A stretch of 5,358 nucleotides of DNA from Chloroflexota bacterium (GCA_011051635.1 DRKV01000340.1:1-5358); one strand, 5' to 3'. Counted from the first letter of the stretch, positions 1 through 4,955 are shown. Numbers and translations are program-made. The notes: generated from the letters alone by a model not told the origin.

Positions 1-1
1 C

Positions 2-169
2 CTTTCGGTGGCGTTCAGCGTGCGAACCCTCCCTCCCGTGCGCTTCGTGACGGAAATCATCATCGAGAGACTGAACGGGCGACGGACGGTAGACCATGGA
101 CGACAGACCACAGACTGCAAGACCACAGACTACCTGACCACCCGACTACCTGACCACCCGACTACCTGA
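2..169 (+). CDS. 3' end of an unidentified protein gene, reading into a tandem repeat array
   Basis: This is the tail of a gene that begins before the window, read with codons starting at position 2 and ending at TGA 167-169. The part before the array reads like ordinary protein (it includes VRFVTEIIIERLNGRR) and has the strongly G/C-biased third positions of the neighbouring genes. The other two forward frames lack that bias or stop early (frame 3 stops at 48-50). From about position 85 the frame runs into the GAC-phased array, so the last 28 or so residues are repeat-encoded (Thr/Asp/Pro-rich) and unlikely to belong to the ancestral protein. No family is recognisable from about 27 residues. 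The following gene is a glycosyltransferase in the same direction, so a polysaccharide-biosynthesis role is possible, but that is inference from position only. Confidence 0.5.
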   Translation, partial: LSVAFSVRTLPPVRFVTEIIIERLNGRRTVDHGRQTTDCKTTDYLTTRLPDHPTT

Positions 170-207
170 CCACCCGACTACCCGACTACCTGACTACCCG
201 ACTACCC
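85..207. repeat. GAC-phased tandem array, 7-bp units changing to 8-bp units
   Basis: The triplet GAC recurs at 85, 92, 99, 106 and 113 (7-bp spacing), then 121 and 128 (8 then 7), then at 136, 144, 152, 160, 168, 176, 184, 192 and 200 (exactly 8-bp spacing). From 128 there are ten octamers, GACTACCT, GACCACCC or GACTACCC. The 16-mer GACTACCTGACCACCC occurs three times perfectly (128, 144, 160). An 11-bp repeat, GACCACAGACT, occurs at 106 and 121 and bridges the two periods. TGA occurs at 135, 151 and 167, one in each forward frame. The array ends three bases before the glycosyltransferase ATG. There are no spacers, so it is not a CRISPR array. The layout resembles the short tandemly repeated heptamers known from cyanobacteria. 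The function is unknown. Confidence 0.93.
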
Positions 208-210
208 CTC

Positions 211-1419
211 ATGCATATCCTCCTCATTCACCAGGCATTCGCCGCCATCAACGAACCCGGCGGGACGCGCCATCACGAACTGGCGCGCTACCTGGCCGCG
301 CAGGGTCACCGCGTCACCGTGGTCGCCAGCCCCATCAGTTACCTGACCGGCAAGGACAGCCGCGCCGGGACGGCGGAAGCGAACATCCACATCATCCGCC
401 CCTACGTTTACCCGCACTGGCATCGTTCCTTCTTCCACCGCTTGCTGAGTTTCTTCAGTTTCATGGCTTCCTCCTTTTGGGCCGGGCTGCGCGTGCGGGA
501 TGTGGATTTGGTGTGGGGCACTTCCCCGCCCATCTTCCAAGGCGTGACCGCCTGGGCGCTGGCGCGGCTCAAGCGGGCGCGCTTTCTGTTCGAGGTGCGC
601 GACCTGTGGCCGGAGTTCGCCGTGGCCGTGGGGGTGCTGACCAATCCGCTGCTGATTGGGGCCTCCGAGTGGCTGGAGCGCTTTCTCTATCGCCGCGCCG
701 ACACCGTGGTGGTCAACTCGCCGGGCTTTCTGGAGCACGTCCGCGGGCGGGGGGCGCGGCGGGTGGACCTCGTCCCCAACGGAGCCGACACACGCATGTT
801 CGACCCCCAGGCCGAGGGGAACGCTTTTCGGGAGGCGCACGGACTGGAAGGGAAGTTCGTCGTCCTGTACGCCGGGGCGCACGGACTTTCCAACGACCTG
901 GACGTGGTGCTGGATGCCGCCGCCCGCCTGCGGAACAGGCCGCAAATTGCCATCGTCCTGCTGGGAGACGGCAAAGAGAAGCCGCGCCTGAAGCGCCGCG
1001 CCGCCGAGATGGGGCTGGAAAACGTCCATTTCGTGGATTCCATCCCCAAAACGGAAATGCCCGCGGCGCTGGCCGCGGCGGACGCCTGCCTCGCGATTCT
1101 CAAGCCGGTGGAGATGTACAAAACGGTGTACCCCAACAAGGTTTTCGATTACATGGCCGCCGGCAGGCCGGTGATTCTCGCCATCGAGGGGGTCATCCGG
1201 GAAGTGGTAGAGGCCGCCGGGGGAGGCCTGCCCGTCCCACCGGGGGAGGCCGACGCCCTGGCGGAGGCTATCCGCACGCTGGAGGCCGACCGCGCTTTGT
1301 GCCGCCGCCTGGGGGCCAACGGGCGCGCCTATGTGGAAGCCCACTTCGACCGCGCCGACCTGGCCGCCCGCATGGAGACAGTCGTGCGGGAGATGGTGGA
1401 ACCCGAGCCCGAAGTCTGA
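211..1419 (+). CDS. WbuB-like GT4 family glycosyltransferase
   Basis: A predicted GT-B fold retaining glycosyltransferase of family GT4, 402 aa, a normal length for the family. It should move a sugar from a nucleotide-sugar donor onto a lipid-linked or polysaccharide acceptor at the inner face of the membrane. The N-terminal acceptor half (about 1-200) has the family signature EPGGTRHHE (15-23), followed by YLTGK (44-48), FEVRDLWPE (127-135), NSPGF (169-173) and VPNGAD (188-193). The C-terminal donor half starts near VVLYAGAHG (217-225) and contains LLGDG and the conserved block YPNKVFDYMAAGRP (307-320), where the second Glu of the classical EX7E motif is replaced by Asp313. The ATG at 211 is chosen because the protein begins exactly at the family's first beta strand. 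No Shine-Dalgarno precedes it, only the repeat array. The similarity is to WbuB-type transferases of O-antigen and capsule loci, and the actual sugar cannot be inferred. Confidence 0.9.
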   Translation: MHILLIHQAFAAINEPGGTRHHELARYLAAQGHRVTVVASPISYLTGKDSRAGTAEANIHIIRPYVYPHWHRSFFHRLLSFFSFMASSFWAGLRVRDVDLVWGTSPPIFQGVTAWALARLKRARFLFEVRDLWPEFAVAVGVLTNPLLIGASEWLERFLYRRADTVVVNSPGFLEHVRGRGARRVDLVPNGADTRMFDPQAEGNAFREAHGLEGKFVVLYAGAHGLSNDLDVVLDAAARLRNRPQIAIVLLGDGKEKPRLKRRAAEMGLENVHFVDSIPKTEMPAALAAADACLAILKPVEMYKTVYPNKVFDYMAAGRPVILAIEGVIREVVEAAGGGLPVPPGEADALAEAIRTLEADRALCRRLGANGRAYVEAHFDRADLAARMETVVREMVEPEPEV

Positions 1420-1449
1420 CGTTATGCACCTATCGCGCAGCGCCGTGAA

Positions 1450-1477
1450 GTAGGACAACTGCAAGCAGTTGTCCTAC
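1450..1477. repeat. 13-bp perfect palindrome downstream of the glycosyltransferase (dispersed-type repeat or weak terminator)
   Basis: The arms GTAGGACAACTGC (1450-1462) and GCAGTTGTCCTAC (1465-1477) are exact reverse complements around a 2-base centre AA. A run of six T follows at 1486-1491, eight bases after the stem. This could act as a terminator after the glycosyltransferase, but the T run is too far from the stem for a textbook one. Perfect AT/GC-mixed palindromes of this kind are more like a repetitive extragenic element, and in my recollection GTAGGACAA-type palindromes recur in Chloroflexota genomes. That is unverified here. Confidence 0.8.
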
Positions 1478-1508
1478 AACCACGATTTTTTAGTGTACCC
1501 GGTCTCTC

Positions 1509-1514
1509 GGAGGA
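1509..1514 (+). promoter_or_regulatory. Shine-Dalgarno site GGAGGA deciding the start at 1520
   Basis: GGAGGA lies five bases before the ATG at 1520. It favours this start over the upstream in-frame TTG at 1469, which sits inside the palindrome and has no ribosome binding site. Confidence 0.8.
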
Positions 1515-1519
1515 ACACT

Positions 1520-2110
1520 ATGCCCCAAACCCCGCCCAAACGGCACACATCTCTCCGTTTTGCGCTCATCCTGGCGCTGACGGCTCTCATCGGCCTGCTC
1601 GTCCACGAGACGGGACACGGGCTGACCGCCGCGGCGCTGGGAGGACGTTTCACCGGTCTGTACGTCTGGCCGGGCGTCGAGGTGTGGCCGCATCCCGGCG
1701 CATCTTTCAACGGAAAATGGGATGGACAAATTGGCGTAGCCACCTATCTCCCTGGCGCAGATTGGGAAGCCGACGACTGGCGCTACGGTTTGGTGTCCTT
1801 GATGGGCAGCGGGACGAATTTCCTGCTGGCGGCGCTGGCGCTGGGCTGTCTGTGGGCTTTCCGTCCCCGCGGCAGGGTGCGGCTCTGGCTGCTGGCCGAG
1901 ACCTGGATGTTTCTCGACCTGACGACCTATACCTTTTTCCCGGCTTTTGGGCTGCGGCACTTTATTTTCGTCGGCGGCACCTCCGCCGAGCCGCTGGAAG
2001 GCGCGCTCCGGCTGGGGATTCCGGCGGGTGTGTTCGTGACTCTGGTCGTAGCGGGCTCCGCGGCGATGGGGTGGGGGGCGGTACAGTGGACGGTAGACGG
2101 TGGACGGTAG
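1520..2110 (+). CDS. Small membrane protein with HExxH motif, M50-like (site-2 protease type) metallopeptidase
   Basis: The protein has 196 aa with about four predicted membrane segments (roughly 12-28, 90-113, 121-141, 165-187). The first ends in HETGH (29-33), the zinc-binding HExxH motif of metallopeptidases, followed by GLTAAALGG. This matches the layout of M50 intramembrane proteases, where HExxH lies in or next to a membrane helix. A later membrane segment carries Asp133 in FLDLTTYTFFP, a candidate third zinc ligand, and GSGTNF with Asn100 sits where M50 proteins usually have a small-residue/Asn motif. There is no PDZ domain and the classical NPDG motif is not seen, so it is a minimal or divergent member. 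It could be an uncharacterised zinc membrane protein instead. The last seven residues (WTVDGGR, 190-196) and the TAG stop come from the 7-bp repeat array. The gene lies 100 bp after the glycosyltransferase with a palindrome between, so co-transcription is uncertain. Confidence 0.7.
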   Translation: MPQTPPKRHTSLRFALILALTALIGLLVHETGHGLTAAALGGRFTGLYVWPGVEVWPHPGASFNGKWDGQIGVATYLPGADWEADDWRYGLVSLMGSGTNFLLAALALGCLWAFRPRGRVRLWLLAETWMFLDLTTYTFFPAFGLRHFIFVGGTSAEPLEGALRLGIPAGVFVTLVVAGSAAMGWGAVQWTVDGGR

Positions 2111-2149
2111 ACGGTAGACCGCGGACTACGGACTATGGACTGCGGACTA
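2087..2149. repeat. GAC-phased heptamer tandem array, nine 7-bp units
   Basis: GAC occurs at 2089, 2096, 2103, 2110, 2117, 2124, 2131, 2138 and 2145, an exact 7-bp period over nine units. The units run TGGACGG, TAGACGG, TGGACGG, TAGACGG, TAGACCG, CGGACTA, CGGACTA, TGGACTG, CGGACTA. The first four form two perfect copies of a 14-mer, TGGACGGTAGACGG. The array overlaps the last codons of the metalloprotease-like gene and supplies its stop. It ends ten bases before the Shine-Dalgarno of the lipoprotein gene. It is in the same orientation and built from the same kind of unit as the array at 85-207. Confidence 0.93.
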
Positions 2150-2158
2150 TGAGTTGTG

Positions 2159-2164
2159 AGGAGG
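2159..2164 (+). promoter_or_regulatory. Consensus Shine-Dalgarno AGGAGG of the lipoprotein gene
   Basis: AGGAGG lies eight bases before the ATG at 2173. It decides this start over an in-frame ATG at 2149, which overlaps the repeat array and would put the charged stretch SCEEECS ahead of the signal peptide. Confidence 0.9.
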
Positions 2165-2172
2165 AATGCTCT

Positions 2173-3681
2173 ATGAAACGCATCTTTGGAATTGCCATTG
2201 CTGCCCTGCTGTTGGCAGGCTGTACGCTGGGAATGCAGCCGCCTGACTCTACGAGTAGTCCACCTTCCGGGGGTCAGCAGCCCACTCAAAGCGCGCCCGT
2301 TTCCGGGGGAGGAGAAACCGCTCCGGGCGGGCAGACGCTCCGAGGGCTGGCCGAGGTCGAACAAGTGGATATCCTTGTGATGGAAACCTTCCCCTTGCAA
2401 GCCGCCGCGGTGGTACGCGGGGCGCTCCCCGACGCCTGCACGAAAATCGCGGGGGTGGAGGTCGCCCGGCAGGACAATTTGTTCACCGTCACGCTGCGGA
2501 CGGAACGCCCCGCGGAGGCGGTCTGCGCCCAGGTGTTGACCGCCTTTGAGGAGAGCGTACCGCTAGACATTCTCGGCCTGCCCGCCGGAACGTACACGGT
2601 GGAGGCCAACGGGGTGCAGACGACTTTCACGCTGGAGGTGGACAACGTCTCCCCGATGGAGGCTCCTGCGGCGACGACAACGGCTACCTCCACCCCCACA
2701 GCCACCCCTACCGAGACGCCGACGCCCACGCCGACCGCCGGGGAAACCTGCACCAACCGGATAGACTTCCTGAGCGAGACGGTGCCGGACGGGAGCAGTT
2801 TCGCAGCCGGTGCGACCTTCGAGAAGACCTGGACGCTGAAAAACGCGGGCACCTGCACCTGGACGACTGACTACGCCGCCGTGTTCGTGGAGGGGGAGCA
2901 GATGGGCGCGCCGACCAGCGTGCCGCTGCCCAAAGAGGTGAAGCCCGGTCAGAAGGTGACGATACGGGTCACGTTCACCGCGCCCGATACGCCCGGCACA
3001 TACCGCAGCACCTGGCGTTTGCAAGATGAGAACGGGACGCAGTTCGGGCCGGGAAGAAGCGGCGAGGGAGAATTCTGGGCGGAAATTCGGGTGACAGAAT
3101 CCACCGGAGACCTGGGGCTGGGCAGCCCCGATTGGGTGGATACCCTGAACAACGCCTCCAACTGGTACTTGCTGGACACCGATTCGACGACCTTCAAGGT
3201 GAAGGACGGGGCGCTGGTGATGACCGCCAAAAACCCCGGCGGGATGGACGAGTGGGGTCTTTCGCAACGCGACGCGGTGAGCGACTTCTATATGGAAGTG
3301 GACTTCCGCACCGGGAATGCCTGCACCGGCATGGACCGCTACGGGGTGCTGGTGCGCGCTCCCAAGCCGGACCGCGGCTACGTCTTCGGGTTCTCCTGCA
3401 ACGGGCAGTACCGCCTGTACAAATGGGATGGCTCCACGTACACCGGTCTGCAAGAATGGACGCCCAGCCCCGTCATCCGCACGGGAGGCGGGCAGAAGAA
3501 CACGCTGGGGATTTGGGCCAAAGGCAGCCAGTTCAAGTTGTACGCCAACGGGCAATTGCTGGGCACGGTACAAGACAAAGCCTTCGATTCCGGGCAATTC
3601 GGGTTGTTCATCGCCAGCAGCGAGACCTCCAAGTTCAAGGTCTATGTGGAGGAAGTGCGCTTCTGGAACCTCGCTCCGTAG
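2173..3681 (+). CDS. Surface lipoprotein: unknown beta domain, Thr/Pro linker, NBR1-type FW domain, ConA-like domain
   Basis: A 502-aa lipoprotein, predicted to be anchored outside the membrane. The signal peptide MKRIFGIAIAALLLAG ends at lipobox LAGC with Cys17 as the lipidated residue, followed by a Ser/Pro/Gly/Gln-rich tether (18-55). Residues about 56-157 form a domain without a name I can assign, containing VDILVMETFP and IPLDILGLPAGTYTVE-like segments that I recall as recurring in Chloroflexota secreted proteins. Residues 165-190 are a Thr/Pro-rich linker. Residues about 193-310 match the NBR1 FW (Ig-like) domain, with KTWTLKNAGTCTW (218-230) and GTYRSTWRLQDENG. Residues about 318-502 look like a concanavalin A-like/LamG or DUF1080-type jelly roll (DFYMEVDFRTG, YGVLVRAP, FKLYANGQLLG, FGLFIAS). 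No catalytic motif is seen, so binding to carbohydrate or protein is the likely role. Apart from Cys17 there are exactly two cysteines in each of the three domains. Confidence 0.9.
   Translation: MKRIFGIAIAALLLAGCTLGMQPPDSTSSPPSGGQQPTQSAPVSGGGETAPGGQTLRGLAEVEQVDILVMETFPLQAAAVVRGALPDACTKIAGVEVARQDNLFTVTLRTERPAEAVCAQVLTAFEESVPLDILGLPAGTYTVEANGVQTTFTLEVDNVSPMEAPAATTTATSTPTATPTETPTPTPTAGETCTNRIDFLSETVPDGSSFAAGATFEKTWTLKNAGTCTWTTDYAAVFVEGEQMGAPTSVPLPKEVKPGQKVTIRVTFTAPDTPGTYRSTWRLQDENGTQFGPGRSGEGEFWAEIRVTESTGDLGLGSPDWVDTLNNASNWYLLDTDSTTFKVKDGALVMTAKNPGGMDEWGLSQRDAVSDFYMEVDFRTGNACTGMDRYGVLVRAPKPDRGYVFGFSCNGQYRLYKWDGSTYTGLQEWTPSPVIRTGGGQKNTLGIWAKGSQFKLYANGQLLGTVQDKAFDSGQFGLFIASSETSKFKVYVEEVRFWNLAP
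2668..2742 (+). repeat. Low-complexity Thr/Pro-rich linker coding segment
   Basis: A run of ACG/ACC/ACA and CCC/CCG/CCT codons encodes TPTATPTETPTPTPT-type sequence at lipoprotein residues 166-190. It separates the membrane-proximal unknown domain from the FW domain. Such linkers act as extended, often glycosylated spacers in extracellular proteins. Here that role is inferred from composition and position. Confidence 0.85.
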
Positions 3682-3686
3682 TGCGG

Positions 3687-3692
3687 TATAAT
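3687..3692 (+). promoter_or_regulatory. Consensus -10 box TATAAT, predicted to give a leaderless sortase transcript
   Basis: A perfect TATAAT lies six bases after the lipoprotein stop codon and seven bases before the sortase GTG at 3700. Transcription starting about seven bases downstream would begin at or next to the GTG. With a 17-bp spacer the -35 position (3664-3669, TGGAAC) matches the consensus at only three of six bases and lies inside the end of the lipoprotein gene. No Shine-Dalgarno is present between 3681 and 3700. Confidence 0.65.
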
Positions 3693-3699
3693 CGGCGGC

Positions 3700-4608
3700 G
3701 TGGCTAGAGTACGCAGACCCGAAGACCTGAGCATAGACGAGTTGCGCCGTCTGTTGATTGAGAAGCGGCGCGCCGACCGGCAAGCCCGCCTGGAGCATTT
3801 TCGCAAGACGGGGCGGGTGGTCTCTCTCTCTGCGGATACGCTGCCGCCGCCGCTGGAATCACCGCAGAGCGTTGAGATGGGCCTCCCGCTCCCGGAGGAA
3901 GAACCTGCCCCCCCGCGGCCGCGTCCCCGCCGCGCATTGGACGGCTTCCTGCTCCTGATTGAGATTGCCGCCGTGGCAGGGCTGCTCTTCATCCTCTTCA
4001 ACGGGGTCTCGGTGGTCAAGGCGCTCAACCAGGAGGTGGCGCTGGCGCTGGTGCAGCCCACTCCGACGGCCACGCCGCTGGTGATGGCAGTCGTGCTCCC
4101 TTCGGGACACACGCCTCCCACCGACCCCGGCGGGGCGCGCCCCAACGAAGCGGAAATCCCGGAGCATTTGCGCCCGATGGTGCAGTCGCTGGCAGCCCTG
4201 CCGCTGCCCACTCCGGGGCCGGAACAGGCCATCCGCATCCAGATTCCCGCCATTCACGTGGACGCCCCCGTGGTGCAGGGCGACGGGTGGGAGCAACTCA
4301 AGAAGGGCGTCGGGCAGCACATCGGCACGGCAAACCCCGGTGAAGTGGGCAACGTGGTGCTTTCGGCGCACAACGACATTTTCGGAGAGATTTTCCGCTA
4401 CCTGGACCAACTCCAGCCCGGCGACGAGGTCATCCTGTACACCAATCAGCGCGCCTACCGCTACATCGTCACCCGGACGCGGGTGGTGGAGCCTACCGAG
4501 GTCAGCGTGATGACCCCTTCCAGCACCCCCATCGTGACCCTGATTTCCTGTTACCCCTATCTGGTGGATAACCAGCGCATCGTGGTAACGGCACAACTCC
4601 AACCGTAA
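3700..4608 (+). CDS. Membrane-anchored sortase, class D/E-like
   Basis: A predicted cysteine transpeptidase that would cleave a sorting signal on an exported protein and attach that protein to a cell-surface acceptor. It has 302 aa: a basic cytoplasmic N-terminus with a probable helix (DELRRLLIEKRRADRQ), a proline-rich stretch, one membrane segment (about 83-100), a Thr/Pro-rich stalk (about 120-177), then the sortase barrel (178-302) starting IRIQIPAIHVDAPVV. All three catalytic residues are present: His224 in LSAHND, Cys284 in TLISCYP and Arg293 in NQRIVV. The spacing suits class D or E, and TLISC is a slight variant of the usual TLxTC. GTG 3700 is the first possible start after an in-frame stop at 3679. 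The next methionine (residue 60) would remove most of the cytoplasmic helix and has no ribosome binding site. No sorting-signal substrate is encoded nearby. Confidence 0.92.
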   Translation: MARVRRPEDLSIDELRRLLIEKRRADRQARLEHFRKTGRVVSLSADTLPPPLESPQSVEMGLPLPEEEPAPPRPRPRRALDGFLLLIEIAAVAGLLFILFNGVSVVKALNQEVALALVQPTPTATPLVMAVVLPSGHTPPTDPGGARPNEAEIPEHLRPMVQSLAALPLPTPGPEQAIRIQIPAIHVDAPVVQGDGWEQLKKGVGQHIGTANPGEVGNVVLSAHNDIFGEIFRYLDQLQPGDEVILYTNQRAYRYIVTRTRVVEPTEVSVMTPSSTPIVTLISCYPYLVDNQRIVVTAQLQP

Positions 4609-4612
4609 ATCC

Positions 4613-4627
4613 TGCACGCAGCGTGCA
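4613..4627. promoter_or_regulatory. 15-bp palindrome TGCACGC-A-GCGTGCA between sortase and small gene
   Basis: Perfect 7-bp arms flank a single central base, four bases after the sortase stop codon. A shorter inverted repeat, TGCAA (4624-4628) with TTGCA (4636-4640), overlaps its right arm and abuts the Shine-Dalgarno of the next gene. It may be an operator or a mutually exclusive pair of RNA hairpins. Nothing visible distinguishes these from chance. Confidence 0.4.
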
Positions 4628-4639
4628 AATTCATCTTGC

Positions 4640-4645
4640 AAGGAG
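4640..4645 (+). promoter_or_regulatory. Shine-Dalgarno AAGGAG deciding the start at 4656
   Basis: AAGGAG lies ten bases before the ATG at 4656. It favours that start over an upstream in-frame GTG at 4623, which falls inside the palindrome and would add eleven residues that include the translated ribosome binding site. Confidence 0.75.
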
Positions 4646-4655
4646 AACACATTTC

Positions 4656-4889
4656 ATGAGCCGCAAAAAGAAAAAGAGCCAACGCCGCGGAAAGCAGACG
4701 CTTCGCAATAGCAGCCAGACAAACGCCCCTGTATCCCGTCCGGCTGCCCCTCGCTCCGCGGTATCCCGCCTGGCCCCTCAGGTGGAGTTCAACCCCGATT
4801 ACACGTACATCATCAAGGATTTGAAGCGCATCGGTGTCCTGGCGGGGAGTTTTTTGGTCATTCTGATTGGGCTGTCTTTCTTCCTTTAG
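4656..4889 (+). CDS. Small basic tail-anchored membrane protein, unknown function
   Basis: The protein has 77 aa. Residues 1-20 are highly basic (SRKKKKSQRRGK), about 20-43 are Ala/Pro/Ser-rich and probably disordered, 45-57 are a compact polar motif (FNPDYTYIIKDLK), and 58-77 are a single hydrophobic segment ending at the C-terminus (LSFFL). The layout predicts a cytoplasmic N-terminus with a C-terminal membrane anchor. I recall small Chloroflexota proteins ending in a similar FNPDY...IKDLKRIG plus transmembrane pattern, but I know no function for them. The gene follows the sortase by 47 bp and precedes a strong terminator, so it is likely the last gene of the transcript. The basic tail could contact nucleic acid, ribosomes or anionic lipid, which is speculation. 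The good ribosome site and GC-biased codons argue that it is real. Confidence 0.8.
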   Translation: MSRKKKKSQRRGKQTLRNSSQTNAPVSRPAAPRSAVSRLAPQVEFNPDYTYIIKDLKRIGVLAGSFLVILIGLSFFL

Positions 4890-4913
4890 AACGGGAAATG
4901 TCCAACGCCGCTG

Positions 4914-4950
4914 ACAGGGGCGTCCTGCTTACGGGACGCCCCTGTTTGTT
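4914..4950 (+). terminator. Intrinsic terminator after the sortase/small membrane gene unit
   Basis: The arms ACAGGGGCGTCC (4914-4925) and GGACGCCCCTGT (4934-4945) are a perfect 12-bp stem with an 8-base loop, followed at once by the T-rich TTTGTTGT. It begins 24 bases after the stop codon of the small gene and closes the transcription unit. Confidence 0.9.
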
Positions 4951-4955
4951 GTCCC

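Noticed and set aside
85..207. CRISPR array
   Set aside because: The units are 7-8 bp and contiguous with no unique spacers and no cas genes nearby.
477..1448. 323-residue + strand open frame overlapping the glycosyltransferase in another frame
   Set aside because: Arg/Gly/Ala-rich low-quality translation with no recognisable motif. It overlaps a confidently identified gene.
202..1464. 420-residue open frame on the minus strand spanning the whole glycosyltransferase gene
   Set aside because: It is an antisense shadow produced by GC-rich codons. It is His/Gln/Gly-rich with no family pattern, while the + strand has clear GT4 motifs throughout.
1486..1491. T run after the 1450-1477 palindrome as a proper intrinsic terminator
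   Set aside because: Eight bases separate the stem from the T run, so it is not a standard rho-independent terminator. It is kept only as a possibility in the repeat entry.
1469..1519. Seventeen-residue N-terminal extension of the metalloprotease-like gene from a TTG
   Set aside because: That start lies in the palindrome and has no ribosome site, while ATG 1520 has GGAGGA at good spacing.
1684..2172. Upstream in-frame extension of the lipoprotein gene overlapping the metalloprotease-like gene
   Set aside because: The ATG at 2173 has a consensus ribosome site and a complete lipoprotein signal peptide. The extension would bury the signal peptide and is the shadow frame of the upstream gene.
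2563..3798. 411-residue minus-strand open frame opposite the lipoprotein gene
   Set aside because: An antisense shadow of the high-GC lipoprotein gene, with biased composition and no motif.
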